A stretch of 64,000 nt of DNA from positions 16,509,001 to 16,573,000 of the forward strand of contig NC_133161.1 in assembly GCF_040802235.1 (NCBI RefSeq). Direction: 5' to 3'. A model generated the notes under the pieces. That model worked only from the letters and a program-made list of their open reading frames with translations, had not been told where the DNA came from and ran no database searches. Shown piece after piece: positions 34,790 to 46,830 of this stretch. This DNA comes from Manis javanica. Taxonomy: Eukaryota; Chordata; Mammalia; Pholidota; Manidae. A program made the position numbers and the translations under genes. The number at the start of each line of letters is the position of its first letter. Position 1 is the first letter of the stretch.

Positions 34790-37700
34790 AATTCATGATG
34801 AACAAAATGCCAACATTTTAAATAAAGACAGGATCCATATCATTGATTTTTCCTTTGGCCTGAGGCTCCTCCACACAGTACTGTTACAGGTCCAATCTTC
34901 CTTTAAGATGTTAGTATTCAGTTCATCACAGATCCTTTTGGCATTAATTTTGATTTATGTAAATAATGCCTTGAAATAGTGTGTCTCTTGATTTCTGAGG
35001 TTTGGGGCTCTGCACTAGACTTTGTGACCGAGGAAGGTGCCTCACTCTCCTCGCTGCCTCTCCCGAGTCCCCTCTCTCTGCATCACTTCCCTGTGGCAGC
35101 TCCAACTCCTCGGTGTTTCATTTAGATTCCAGTCTCTCCTCTGGAAGGACCCAGCAGCCTGAGGCTTGGGATCCCGAAGGCCCTGTGTTTGTCTGCCGGC
35201 CTCCCCGAGGCTCCCTGGGCCCACCCGTTACCCTAGTTGGGGCTTCTTGCCCAGGCCACTTGCTTCTCGCCCTCACCCCATCATCACTTGGAACTTGGCG
35301 GCCTGTGACCCCACATCACCCTTAGCAGGCAGGCCCCGCAAGTTTCTGGGCCAGCTGTTTTTTCCTCTTCTGGAGGAACTGATTCCTCGTGATCCCCTGA
35401 GCTGTAATCTCATCGGGCTGGAATCACTTGCCACTCCCATTCATCTGAAACAGAAGTCGTTTGTCTTCCAAACCTCAGGGCTGCAGCTATTGCGAATTCC
35501 AGCCAAGGGCCTCGTCGTAGAGGACCATGACCAACCCATCAGAGGCTGGTGCCTGGCCACGGAGAGAGTCCATGACCAGCGGGGAAGGAGAAAAGCCCCG
35601 GGCAGAGACTGAGCGAGAGCTACAGGCAGCAGGCGGCTGGAAATCCATCCAGCCCTCGGGTCTTGCTGGGAGGTCCCCCCCACCCATCTTCAGGGTGAGC
35701 CCGGATCACATGACTGGGCCCCAGGGCCAGGACAGAGCTCAGGCGAGGGTCTACAACTCTGCAGGAGGTTCAGCTGTCCCGCAAACACACTGGAATTTGG
35801 GTGACTGGCCTTTTCCTAGCAGCACATGCCATTATCATTAGAAGCCTCCCAACACGGCGATACGGTCCACAGAGCACCAAGTGAGGTGTGAGGAAAACTG
35901 GGCTATGTCCAAACCTGCCCCTTTGGGCCTCGGCAACTTGACCCCAGGATGAGGTAACAATGGCCCCGGCTGTTTCAGAGGGCAGCTGAGTTCATCATAA
36001 AATGAGTTCATCCCTGTGGAAATATTCAAAAGCTCTAGTGGTCAAAAAATGTAATATGCTATTTTAATAACTACCTAACCAAAAGTAAGGAGTAGGCACT
36101 TTTCAAAATGGACTGCAAAGACAAGCAGTTGCCCCTTATGATATGGAGGCACTGTGGGCCAGAGCTCTGAGAGGACCGGCGCTGTGGCAGTGGGGACCCC
36201 CAGGAAGCACGAGGCTGTAAGCACCCAGCTCTCTGTCACACCTTTTTGCTCCATGGACCCTGGTACCCACTGTGGGCTGAGTGGGCAGAGACCTGACCCA
36301 CGGGGCAGCAGAAGCATGATCTAGAACACCGCGGAGGAGCCCGGACCCTGCCCTGAGGATAGGTGAGAGAGCTTGCAAAGGGAACAAGACAGGACGAGCA
36401 TCTCTTGCACACTCATCCCTGAGCCTGCAGAAGATAAGGGGCCCAAGGGTCTCTGCTTACAGAAGAGAGGCACAGGGAGTGGCCGTCCCAAGGAGCCTAA
36501 CATTAGCACAGACATGTCCCAAGTGCCTGCGCACATCCCAGGTAACATGCAAAAGCATCCAAATCTTCAGAGCATGGGGCCAGGTATCGGACATTCAGTC
36601 TTTTTTTTTTTTTTTGGCTACCCAGCAATTAATTCCCTTCCTTTGTTTGTAGCACATGGCCTTGAACTTCTCAGTAGAAAACAAAAAAGAGGCAGAGCAT
36701 CCTCCCCGCAGCAACTCTGAGTCTTCAGGAGCAGGAAGGTCCAGGGCCCCAGAACCGCAGCAGAGCAGCCTCAGTGGAGGTGCCGGGTATTCAGCGATGG
36801 CAAGAGCTGTAGCAGGAGCTTCACCAGCTTCTGTTTGGAATGGAATTGGGGTCGTGGTCCCAGCTGATGCCGTATCTCTTGTTCATGCCTGCTTTCCAAA
36901 CCTGGTTCTGGAGGCTCCCTAAGGATTTCTTGACCTACCTAATCTTCATTCAGTACGTCTCTTCCCTATTTATGTGAGCTCTTGTTTGCCTTGATGAATT
37001 CTGGATGATACACTGAGTAAAAGGAATATCACAGACCCACTCCCCCAAACCCAGACACATGCTCAGGAGCGCAGCGCCCACCCACCCGCCCTGGGCCTTG
37101 GTTTGCCAACACAGCTTCTCAAGGGCCCTGAAGCAGGAACTTGGCACTGACGCAAAGAACATGCCCTACTGCTCATATGGGGCAAGGTGGAAATCTCCCT
37201 CAGATGGGGAACAAAATAACAAATATTAAGCTCACGTCCAAAGTGTAAAGAAATTGCCTATTTTTGACCTTATGTTTCAATGGACTTCATCTTAATTAAA
37301 GAATTCTTCTATATAGCAGCTTTGGCCAGAACCTGGGTTAACAGAGAGAACTTTTAAAAGTTAGAATGTATTCCTGGCATGTGTTACCTTAGACTGAATA
37401 AATGAGGGCTTGGCTTGCTAACTCAGAAGGGTTGCCAGCCCCTGAGTTAGGAAAATTCCAGAACTTTCTGGCCATTGAACAGAAAGAAAGTTCAGCAGAA
37501 AGGGCCTCCAAGCCTATCCCCCATCTAAGTTATCAGCGACACACTGAGGTCCAGGTAAATGAACACTCTCGGGCCCCGCCACGTTACTCCTTAAGGAAGG
37601 AGGCCATTGATGTCATCACCTATTCTTATCCCACTGCACAGAAAGTGGACCAATCAAAATGGCATGATTTGAGATAATAGCACAAAATTAATGTATAGTT

Positions 37701-39085
37701 ACAGAATCTGGAAGCTCAAGATTGTGGTATGCAGGTAAATACTAACAACCAGCTCTCCAAATAAATAAGTAAAGGTGAATGTGTGTATATATACACATAA
37801 GGATATTGTATATTTTACTAATATATATTTATAATACACAGTTTACAGACAGCAATAAAATACACAGTAGTTTTTACTGCAGATCCCACATAGCTGATCT
37901 TTCTCCCAGGATGCTTTGTTGATTTTTGCTGAAGCTTTTTATCTGTTGCAATTCAACCATGATTTGACAGACCGAGTTGTGTCTTAATCTGCTCTTTTCC
38001 CAATAAATACATTATCGTTAAATATGATGAGACCCACTGATAAACTCACTTTTGTACAAACTGTGTCCATGGAACTGAATTGTCTGTCACCTTCAGCTCC
38101 AGTCATGACAGACTTTTAAGTCTAACCAGCATTTTTTTTTTCTCTTTTATCTTAAGTCTAGAAAGTAAATCTGATTGGCATTTGCCAATTTCCTTGATGT
38201 AAACACCCCTGTTATGGCCAATTTCAAGCTATCAAAGCATTATCACCAAAGCTAAGAGAAGCATAACAGCAAATCAGCACATAGTATTTCCACTCGATAC
38301 AGAAAATCGTGTAAAAAACTCAAAGGCGTCAATAAAATGTAATAATAAAGTGTAATAATTAGGCAGTGTGTGTTTTGAATATTTATTACCTTTATTTTTA
38401 ATAAATATCTTTATTTGTAAATGTATGCAATTTTTAATAACAGTTATATTTAACAACTAGCTAACAAAATTCCTAAAAACATATCAGTTTTCAAATGCTG
38501 GCCTAAGCCGACCCCAGCACACTCCTCTTTGGAGGCGACCTGGAGAGGGTTACATCTAGTTCTCCACATACGCAAAATATTGGGAGATGGATGACAGGGA
38601 AGGGGGATCAGGACATCAAACTGCCCCAGAAATGTCCTGTACCCTCACACGGAGACCTGGGCATTTAAACAGTGCCCTTTGCTCTCTGGTATGGCTACCC
38701 TGGCCTGAGGCCCTCCGGCTCCTCTCTGCCTTTGGGGATTTGACCTATTTTCAGACTATACACACATACACACAAAGTTGATATATTCTCCAGTTACCAA
38801 ACTTTTTAGCTACTGGTTATACAGACGTCACTCTATCCCTCCAGACACACCCCTGGATTTGACAGCATTTCTCATAACTCTGCGGGTCCAGGAAGAATGA
38901 CACAGCTGGGGATCATTTGGAAGACAATTAAAGCTAATTAGCTGACTCAGCAAATGCAGCAAAAAAGGCAGGAACTGGCTCTGGCTAGAGGAGAGTTTTG
39001 CCTCCATAGCCTGGAAGAGACCAGTTAGGAGGTAAAACAGGAGAGTAATTGCCTAACCACGCTTTGGCCCTCATTACTGTCTCTT
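34790..39085. other. Unassigned intergenic sequence
   Basis: About 4.3 kb with no confident gene or repeat. The part at 35000-36900 is GC-rich with several overlapping frames of 60-148 codons on both strands, none with a known domain. A 17-base T run is at about 36600. An AT-rich tract lies at about 37780-37860. A motif cluster at 38925-38952 is listed separately. Confidence 0.5.
38925..38952. promoter_or_regulatory. Homeodomain plus MAF/AP-1 recognition cluster
   Basis: CAATTA (38926-38931) and TAATTA (38935-38940) run directly into GCTGACTCAGCA (38941-38952). The latter matches 12 of 13 bases of the T-MARE palindrome TGCTGACTCAGCA, bound by large and small MAF, NRF2 and AP-1 factors. Occupancy is not known. 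Confidence 0.4.
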
Positions 39086-39660
39086 ACAATTCAAAGTTAT
39101 TAATATTATTGACTATATTCCCTATGCTGTGCTTTTCATCCTCATGACTATTTTATAATTGAAAGTTTGTCCCTCTTTATCCCCTTCACCTGTTTTGCAC
39201 ATACCCCTGTCCTCCTCCCCTCTGGCAACCACTCATCTGTTCTGTGTTTATGAGTGTATTTCTGTTTTGTTTGTTCATTTGTTTTGTTTTTTAGATTCCA
39301 TATAAGAAAATCATAGTATTTGTCTTTCTGAGACTTTCTCACTCACCATAATATCCTCTAGGTCCATCCATGCTGTTGCAAATGGCAATTTCATTCTTTT
39401 TTATGGCTGAGTAGTATTCCATTGCATGTATGCACCACATCTTTATCCATTCATCTATCAGTGGACACTTAGGTTGCTTCCATATTTTGGCTATTGCAGG
39501 TAGTGCCGTGATACACATAGGGGTGCATATGTCTTTTCCAATTAGTGATTTTGTTCTCTTCTGGTAAATCCCCAAAAGTAGAATTACTGGGTCAGATGCA
39601 TGTCTGTTTTTTAGTTCTTTAAGAGATCTCCATAGTGCTTTCCATAGTGGCTGTGTGCAG
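39086..39660 (-). mobile_element. 5'-truncated L1 (ORF2 C-terminus and 3' UTR)
   Basis: The minus strand encodes the L1 ORF2p C-terminal end in one frame at 39339-39575: DEWIKMWCIHAMEYYSAIKK, then NEIAICNSMDGPRGYY. The 3' UTR follows leftwards to about 39086 ('attgactatattccctatgctgtgc'). It is truncated at 39660 within ORF2. With only slight damage in this part, it is one of the younger L1 pieces in the window, but cannot be active. Confidence 0.85.
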
Positions 39661-41187
39661 CTATTTTAAAAAGGACCAGCAACTACACCTCAGTGATTCT
39701 TAACCCTGGTCCTGAGTTCCCTCCAGTGTTTTCTCTGGTCACATTTCAAAGGAGCCCCTTCCCCTCCGGTTTGCCTAGAACTGTCCTGGTTTTAGCATGG
39801 AAGGGCCCATGTCCTCGGAAACCCTTCAGCATGGACAGACTCAGCTGACCGGCCACACTTGTCCCCCCTCCACACCGATGTGGTGCCCTCAGATGGGCTG
39901 GGCAGTGTCCACCCTGGGGGCTCCCCTTCCATCTCCTGGCACTGCTGCCCACTGGCCAAGCCCAGCCCACAGCCTGAGGGCAGGAAGCTCTCGGCTGCAG
40001 ACCAAGCAGGTCAGCATCCTGGATACTGGGCAGGGGCAAAGAATGGAGAGAGGGGTCCTGGAGGCACTGGACTCTTAAAGAGTTCTCACTTGGGGACAAG
40101 AGGAATGAAACTCAGTTTTAGCCTCAGCTCTGCATTTCATTCCCCTTCCTGGGCTTCGGGCTTCTCATTTGGACCACGAAGGGGAAGGTAAGTACCTCTC
40201 ACAGTGTCAGGCTCACAGCCCACTCCCCTCAGACTCGGTGCTGGCCCACCACCCACAGGAGGCGCTGTGAGCGCTCACACATGCTCAGCACTCTCCTAGA
40301 AATAACCGAAACATCAATCTGTTCACTGATTTCACAGATACGAAACAGAAGTTTCTACCCAGAAACCTACCTGTTCTACTTCAAGATCCAGGGGAACGTG
40401 CCTTCTCTTAAAGTAGCATTTCTCAGCATAGGGAATTAGTTCAAAATGTCAATCCACAGCCCCAGCACCAGATTATTCTGATTCAGTCGATCTAGGGTAG
40501 AAATTCAAGGCAGGTTCTTCTGGTACCGCACTTTGAAACTCACCACGTTAAGGAACCATGCTGCATCAGAGTGTAAGAATTTTAAAGTTCATTTCCTCTT
40601 AAATGAAAACAAGCTATTATTCTGTAATGGTTATTTTTAAAAGCAACAATAAGAGTTTCAAGGCACCCAATCCATTTTATATATTGCAGCGCGGAACTAC
40701 ATGCTAAACAGTAAAATTGCATTTCAAAACATGATCAAACATCAGCCTAATCAGCCAGGTGTTAGCCTCAAATCACAACCCTCAAAACACATCATCAAGT
40801 ATCAGTAAGCAGGTGTTTTAAGTGATGATTGAGATAAACAGTTGCCTTTGTGGTTCTTTGGGAGGTTTTGCAACATTAAAATGGAGTTACCTCACATCCA
40901 ATCCAGCGGACTTGAGAAGCTTCTTAGTTGAATAAGTCCAGGCAATAATTAGCACTGTAGGTTTTAACTGGATTGCAGTCAAAAAGCTTTGAGCCTTAAA
41001 GGAAACCTGTGTCCTTTTTTTTGTTCGTTTTTACACTCCTGGTGAAGTGCTGCCTTTATGGGTGGTAACACTTAAAAATTACTAGAACACACTTCATTTT
41101 GTTCAGACTGGAGATTTTGATCCCTGTAGAGAAAACCGTGTGTAGCTCACGTACACACATTCAGTGCCACAGTGCCAGGGACCCATC
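39661..41187. other. Unassigned intergenic sequence with a MER5-like piece
   Basis: No gene recognised. A MER5-type MITE remnant is at 40415-40565. The rest is unique by eye. Confidence 0.5.
40415..40565. repeat. MER5-type hAT MITE, diverged
   Basis: 'gtagcatttctcagcataggg..gattattctgattcagtcgatctagggtag..ttctggtaccgcactttgaaactca' is a loose match to MER5A/B. Confidence 0.4.
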
Positions 41188-41483
41188 TGTCTTGCCAATG
41201 TGTTTCAGTCCAGGGCAAGTTTACTATGGATTCAATGTGACCAAAGAAATGACAGTAGAACATTCTTGGGGAGAAATGGTTTATTACCTGGCTTGTTCTC
41301 CCGGTGGTAGGTCGAGCACTAGCATCTCTGCCTCCACCCAGAGCACTGGGCTGAGCTCTTTATATCAATGATAGCTTATTGCCTAAAGGTGTGGAAGTGG
41401 TAGCTTAGCAACAGGCCAGTTACATCATTAAGTGGTTTAGGTTCAGTGAGGATCCTGGCCATAGAACCCGAACTTTCCCCACA
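41188..41483 (-). mobile_element. Solo LTR of an endogenous retrovirus
   Basis: Read on the minus strand it begins TGTGGGGAAAG and ends ATTGGCAAGACA, 296 bp. A 5-bp duplication CCATC flanks it (41183-41187 and 41484-41488). Inside are a TATA box (ATATAAAG, reverse of 41358-41365) and a poly(A) signal (AATAAA, reverse of 41280-41285), so U3, R and U5 can be placed; U3 is only about 120 bp. No internal viral sequence is present, so this is a solo LTR left by recombination. It shares TATA-proximal and U5 sequence with the LTR at 41947-42341, but not the middle of R. The family name is not known to me; class I-like by layout. Confidence 0.85.
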
Positions 41484-41946
41484 CCATCCCACCTGTCTCT
41501 CCAAGACAACAAGTCTAGGACTGGGAGTTTGACAGAAAAGCAGAGTTCTACATTAGAAATTAATTTTTGTTTTTGCACACATTCAAAATGACTTCTCAGA
41601 AGCCCAATAACTAGCCCAACATAGCCCTGTGAAAATCACTGAAAAATATGACAATAATTTAAAGTAACCATCCTTAGCTGAAGCACCTCTTTTAAGACCC
41701 AGTTATTAACAATAAGACTAGCCTAATATTTGAGCTTAGTAGCTGGCCTGTGTGATTTATTTTAGGAAATGCTGAAAAGGGGTCCCTGCCTAAAATTACA
41801 GTTCATTAATTTCTATGAATTCCCTTTAATCGTGAGTAGCCATTTGGGGAGAATTCCTTAAGCTTCACTTTCTATTTCTCTTCCTTTCTCCCTGTGGCCT
41901 TGAATTACTACCAAAATATTAGTGTTCATTATTATAATTTTATCTC

Positions 41947-42341
41947 TGTGGATAAAGTGAAAGTTCCTATAGCCAGGATTCTCACCTGGACCCAGTCCAC
42001 TAGCTCACTACACACGTGTGGGCAATACGTTGCTACTGACTCTATATAAAGAGCTCTGCCCAGAGGTGGCACAGCTGCAGGAGAGCAGAGAGGAGACTGG
42101 AGTGGTGGCAGCGCTGAGGACAGAGACTGAGACGGCTGCCGGGGCAGAGAGGCCCAGAGGCAGGGACCGGCTTGCTGCATGCAGACTCACTCTGAGGAGA
42201 CGGGATTTTAGTGGTTGACCTGCCACCGTGGGAATAAAATTGGGTATAACCTTTTCACCCCAAGAACGTTTTACTTTCATTTCTTTGGTCTCACTGAACC
42301 CATAGTGAACTCGTCTGGGGCTGAAACCCATTGGCAAGACA
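41947..42341 (+). mobile_element. Related solo LTR in opposite orientation
   Basis: It begins TGTGGATAAAGTG and ends ATTGGCAAGACA, 395 bp. A 5-bp duplication ATCTC flanks it (41942-41946 and 42342-42346). The TATA box is TATATAAA at 42043-42050 and the poly(A) signal AATAAA at 42233-42238. U5 (ccaagaacgttttactttcatttctttggtctcactgaaccc...) is clearly homologous to the minus-strand LTR 460 bp to the left. Between TATA and poly(A) signal it has about 115 bp of extra purine-rich sequence. Separate target duplications show two independent insertions of related subfamilies. Confidence 0.85.
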
Positions 42342-42346
42342 ATCTC

Positions 42347-43899
42347 CTACAGTTCAAGAGGCTTTGGAAGCATTGGTCATGTGATACCAATTTAATAAAG
42401 TCCCAATTACTCTGAACATTCAGTAAAGATCAGGGTGTTTGAGATATCAGAAAGTTTCATTGTCAATCGTGGGTATCAACATACTTCTCAGAAACAAAAT
42501 CGAGAGAGTTTTATCAGAGGCTCTGAGACTTTCAGTTCTGGGTCTGAATAAGCCCAAAGGACTTCCTTCCCTCCCACCAGTTCCTGAGACCTGTGGGTAA
42601 TTGCAAACCACATCAGGACTCCTCCTTCATATCACCTTCCTCTTTTGAGCTGTAGGATTCAGCGGGGTGCTGATTAACATATAGTTGGGGTTTTTGTGAC
42701 TCAGGACGTTCAAATCTGAACTTTTAGTCTTTTGCAGAGAGAAAAGTTTCTGCTCTAAACCAGGGAGTCTGGCTCTCTTTGGGCTTCTCTGTCTCTCTTT
42801 GGTACGTACTCTCTCATCTCTCCTGGCAGTGACGCTGGGAGGTTGTAACGTGGACTTCTCCATTTGCAGGGAAACTCAGCAGCCCCTTCAGTAGCTTGGG
42901 TCACTACAGCGGGTTTCACAACTTTAAGCTGGGCTGGAAATACCCCCAAATTCCATCACACAAATGATTCAGACCAATTCAATCAAGGTTTTTTCCTCTT
43001 CCCTGTGCTTCAGGAAACCTCTGACCTCCCATATCATGGAAAAAAGAGAAATCATCAGATGGAAGTTCCATAACTTCTTGCCTGCCTCTTCTCGCCTAAG
43101 AATTACCTTCTCCTATCCTGCCCGTCACAGTGGGAGGGGGGGTTCCTCCTTCCCTTAGACCACTTCCCCAACCAGGCTTTGGACCACAACTCCGTCAGCC
43201 TCTCCGCTGTATCACTGGCACCTCCCTCTGTATTAGATCTGACTCATCACCACCCATTATAACTCCTTAGAATATACATGGGCACATGTACAAATTCTCT
43301 ATGTATTTTCATAGTACTTAGCAGGTTTAAATAGAATTCTCTCAAAAACAGGCTATGGGAGATGCAAACAGCTTATTTACACAGGTATTTTCCTTACTCA
43401 GAACTGTCTTTTCTTGCATAGCGAGCTTGTAAACTATTACAGTCCACAGCTGCTGTCTTTTTGCCACTCAGGCTTTTGCTGTTTTGTTTTATCTTTGCAT
43501 ATCTTACATAAACCAAAACTGTTCAGTGCTTTCTGCTGCTTCTGTGTTTTCCAAAGATTTATAAAAGCATTGGCTTCTATTATTAAAGAAGGGGTGCTGT
43601 GATGACTTGGCACATCTATTTACATGTCAAAAAACAGTGGGAGTAAAAGGAGGTGATATTTACTTAACACTTTATCAAAGAGACATGATTTCATGTACTT
43701 TCTAATTACATACATTGCAATGTTAAGATATGAAGAGACAGTAGTGGAAATTCTGAGCAGATGATTTTGACATAGGGAATATATTTTACACTCATACTTA
43801 TGTTAAGTCCATCTTTGCCAAGGTGCTAATATATAATTTATACTAGCAAGTATATTTAGACACACACACACCACTGTGTTAAAAATAAATAATAGAGAA
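42347..43899. other. Unassigned intergenic sequence
   Basis: No gene recognised. A weak MIR-like phrase is at about 43650-43740. The rest is unique by eye. Confidence 0.5.
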
Positions 43900-45060
43900 A
43901 GGTAAAAAATAGGAACAAAAAATTCCACTCCCTGGAAAAGACAACACTGAATAATTCTACATAAGCCTTTCAGACCTTTTCTTAGTGTATTGAACCATGT
44001 AGTTATTTTTACAAAATGAGATGTTATAGACTGTTCTACGACTTGCTTTTTGTTAATGTCATGAACGATATTTCAAATCAAGACATAAAGATTGACCTCA
44101 TTTCTTTCAACTCTTTCATATTGTTTTATTGCATCTTATGGCCCATGATTTAGTTAAGCATGTCCTTGTTGAGAACTATTTATTTCAAATGTTTTATTAT
44201 CTCTAATAATGCAACTTTGCACCTTTTTCTTGCACTAGTTGTCTAATTACTCATGCAGGCTAAATGGTCAAATTAGACGTGCTTGGTCAAAGAATAAGCA
44301 CATTTAAATTTTGATGGTACCAAATTACGCTCTAAAAAGATTGTGCCAATTTACGCACCCTCACCCTCTCCAAAAATGAACATAACAAATTTTTTAGTTT
44401 TGCTAATCTGATGGGTATCAATGAACTTATTGTTTCAATCAGCGTTTTTCTCACTGGCAGGGAGACTGAACTCATATGCTGATTGAGTTCATTTTATTTC
44501 TTCTAGGAATTGCCTGCTCCCTCTTTGTCCACATGTTCTACTGTTATTTGTCAGTTCTATAAATTTATAAAATTTCTTTAGCTGGTAGAGATATTAACTC
44601 TGTCATGCTAATTACAAATAGTTTTCCCAGTTTCTTTTCTTTTTTACTTTGCCTGTGGGTTTCCCCATATGAGAGGTTTAACTTTTCATGCAGTCAAGTA
44701 TATCCACCTTTTCCTCCTGGTTTCTGGTTTAAATGTCATGTTATGAAGGTTTCGCCATACTATAGTTATAAAAATATTCAGCCATACTTTCTTCTAGTAC
44801 TTTTATAATTTCAATTCTACACTTAAATTGTTACTTCATGGAGTATATATTTTGGTATAAAAGTGAAATAAGAATCCAAGAGTACATACTCTACATTTCT
44901 GCAAGACTTTTTTTCCACTTACTGCATTATGACCATATTACCATGTCGATAGATATATTCTGCAGTATTACCTTATACGGGTTCCGTAACTTATTTATCT
45001 CCTATAACTGGATGATTAGGTTGTTTGCAACTATTTCAAATAGCTAACAATTACCCTAAC
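43900..45060 (-). mobile_element. Old L1M/HAL1-type 3' region
   Basis: The reverse-strand LINE 3' UTR and ORF2-end style text includes 'ttgcatcttatggcccatgatttagttaagca', 'aataatgcaactttgcac', 'accaaattacgctctaaaaagattgtgccaatttacgcaccctcaccctctcc', 'ttttgctaatctgatgggtatcaa', 'ttgcctgctccctctttgtccacatg' and 'agatattaactctgtcatgctaattacaaat'. All frames are broken. Confidence 0.7.
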
Positions 45061-45129
45061 AATCTCCTTACTATGCATTTCAAACTGTTCACATCTTCCA
45101 TACATAAACTTGCCCTATCTTCTCATCAC

Positions 45130-45990
45130 AGTGAACTGTGCCTCCACCCACCCTGCCTCAAACCAGCATCTTAGAAGTAATTTTTGCTTCTTCACTTTCC
45201 ACCTTCAAACTCAATCCGTCAGAAGAATCCAATCAGCTCTATTTAATTGCCCACTTAACCTCCGTTCTTCTCACCCGGAAGACTAGGACAGCTCCTTGTC
45301 CTCTCTCACCTACTACAGTCCTCTCTCCGTACAGCAGCCAGAATATCGTTGTAGGATGTAAATCAGATCAAGTCGCCTTCCTGCTCACAAGGGCTCCTCC
45401 CAAGCCCTTAAAGTCTCTGTCACCTGCCTCTGCTGCCTCTCTGATTCCAGCCCCACCAGTCATCCCAAACACTGACCTTTCTACTCCTTAAAGGGACTGA
45501 ACGTGTTGCTAATTTAAGCCAGGGTTTTTCACTCTTGGCACCAGTGACATTGGGGGCCAGGTAATTCTTTGCTCTGGGTGACTGCCCTGTGCACTGTAAG
45601 ATATTTACCAGTATCCTCGCCCTTAACCCCCAGATATCAGTAGCACTCCCCTAACTTCCCAACTTGTGACAAGCAAAAATGTCTCCAGACATTGCCAAAT
45701 TTCCCCTGGAGGGCAAAATCACCCCTGATTGAGAACCATTGATTTAGGGCCTTTGCACAAGCTATTCCCTCTACCTGGAATATTCTGCCTCCTGGATCTT
45801 TCTACAAATGTTTCTTATAAGACTCCAATCTAATGTTACCTCTTCAGAAAGGCTTCGCCTGTCCATTCGATCTAAATAAGCTCCCACCCACACATCATTT
45901 GTCTTGCTTTTTTAATAGCACTTATCACTGTCTGAAAAAAAAACCTTATCCAGTTATTGGCTTCCTTATTTGTTGTCTGTCCTACTAGAA
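45130..45990 (+). mobile_element. L2 LINE 3' half, split by MER20
   Basis: Long plus-strand L2 match: 'ctctctccgtacagcagccagaatatcgttgtagg..aaatcagatcaagtcgccttcctgctc', then after MER20 'agggcctttgcacaagctattccctctacctggaatattctgcctcctgg', 'ttacctcttcagaaaggcttcgcctgtcc', 'tagcacttatcactgtctga' and 'attggttgactg'. This is one of the best L2 copies in the window. The open frames here are relics, not genes. Confidence 0.85.
45520..45741 (-). mobile_element. MER20 (hAT-Charlie MITE) with target duplication
   Basis: 222 bp starting CAGGGTTTTTCACTCTTGGC and ending GATTGAGAACCATTG, matching MER20 in reverse: 'gacattgggggccaggtaattctttgctctgggtgactgccctgtgcactgtaagat', 'aaaaatgtctccagacattgccaaatttcccctgg'. 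The flanks ATTTAAGC (45512-45519) and ATTTAGGG (45742-45749) agree at 6 of 8 positions, the 8-bp duplication typical of hAT elements. It interrupts the L2. MER20 copies are known to carry regulatory activity in decidualised endometrium. Confidence 0.9.
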
Positions 45991-46159
45991 GCTTCAGGCC
46001 ATTCAGTGCCTGGCATGAATGAGCAGAGGCTCAGGAAATATTGGTTGACTGAAAAAAATGAATTCCCAAAAGTGGAGACCAAAGATCTCTTTGCCACTAA
46101 ATTTAATAGATACTCTAAAGTTCTTCTATGAGTTCTCTCCAACATTTGACACTCAAGGT

Positions 46160-46830
46160 GACCTGCTCTTTAAGTCATCACGGCCCTAGGCCTGCATGAG
46201 CCTGTGTTCTCCTGGTTGAGCCTTGTCTCCTGATTTCTTTCCCAGTTTCCTTCAGTAGCTCCTCTTCCTTGGCACTTTTCAGGGAGTTTCATCCCAGTGC
46301 GTCTTCTCTTCCAATTCCATCTCATAACGTGACCTCAGTCACTCCTACGCTTCATCAGTTACCACTATTTTCTCAACTCCCAACTCTCTACCTCTACCCC
46401 AGATGCACGTGGCCACTAGCATGTCCCACAGGCCCCATGAGTTCTATTTCCAGTCCAAACTCATCACTTTTACCAACCCCAAGCCACACCGTCAACAATC
46501 CTCAGACAGAGCTTGGCCACCTGCTGCTGAAGCTCTCGTTCCTGTAGGGGAATTATTCTGCTGGATCACCACAACGCCCTCTCCAAGCCTCCATGCCACT
46601 GGCCCTGCTCCCAAATAACACACGCTCCTCACTCTTCTGCTTGAAATTTTCAACAGTTCCCCATCGCTCGAAGGCTAACACCCAAATTCCTTCCCCCGCC
46701 TTCCGTGACCCTCCATGACCTGTCTCTTTATCACAGCAGTCCTGTAACCCACGCTCTCCCCACCTCGCTCACCACCAAGGTGCTACTTCCTATTTCCAAA
46801 GCACTCTCGCCTCTGCCTCTCTGTGCCAGG
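46160..46830 (+). repeat. Second L2-like segment
   Basis: 'cttctgcttgaaattttcaacagttccccatcgctcgaaggctaacacccaaattccttcccccgccttccgtgaccctccatgacctgtctc' (46630-46730) follows L2. The preceding polypyrimidine-rich sequence (46160-46620) is probably L2 as well but more diverged. Confidence 0.5.

Noticed and set aside
35000..36920. GC-rich stretch with many frames up to 148 codons, possible exons
   Set aside because: Open in several phases and both strands at once, with no consistent splice sites, known domain or polyadenylation structure.
39339..39575. Minus-strand protein ending in the L1 ORF2p C-terminus
   Set aside because: Clearly a truncated L1 tail; annotated as a mobile element, not as a host gene.
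40252..40268. CTCF-like motif CCCACAGGAGGCGCT
   Set aside because: Three mismatches to the core, so not listed as a feature.
45138..46618. Several + strand frames of 70-117 codons
   Set aside because: They fall on L2 and MER20 sequence and change frame repeatedly.
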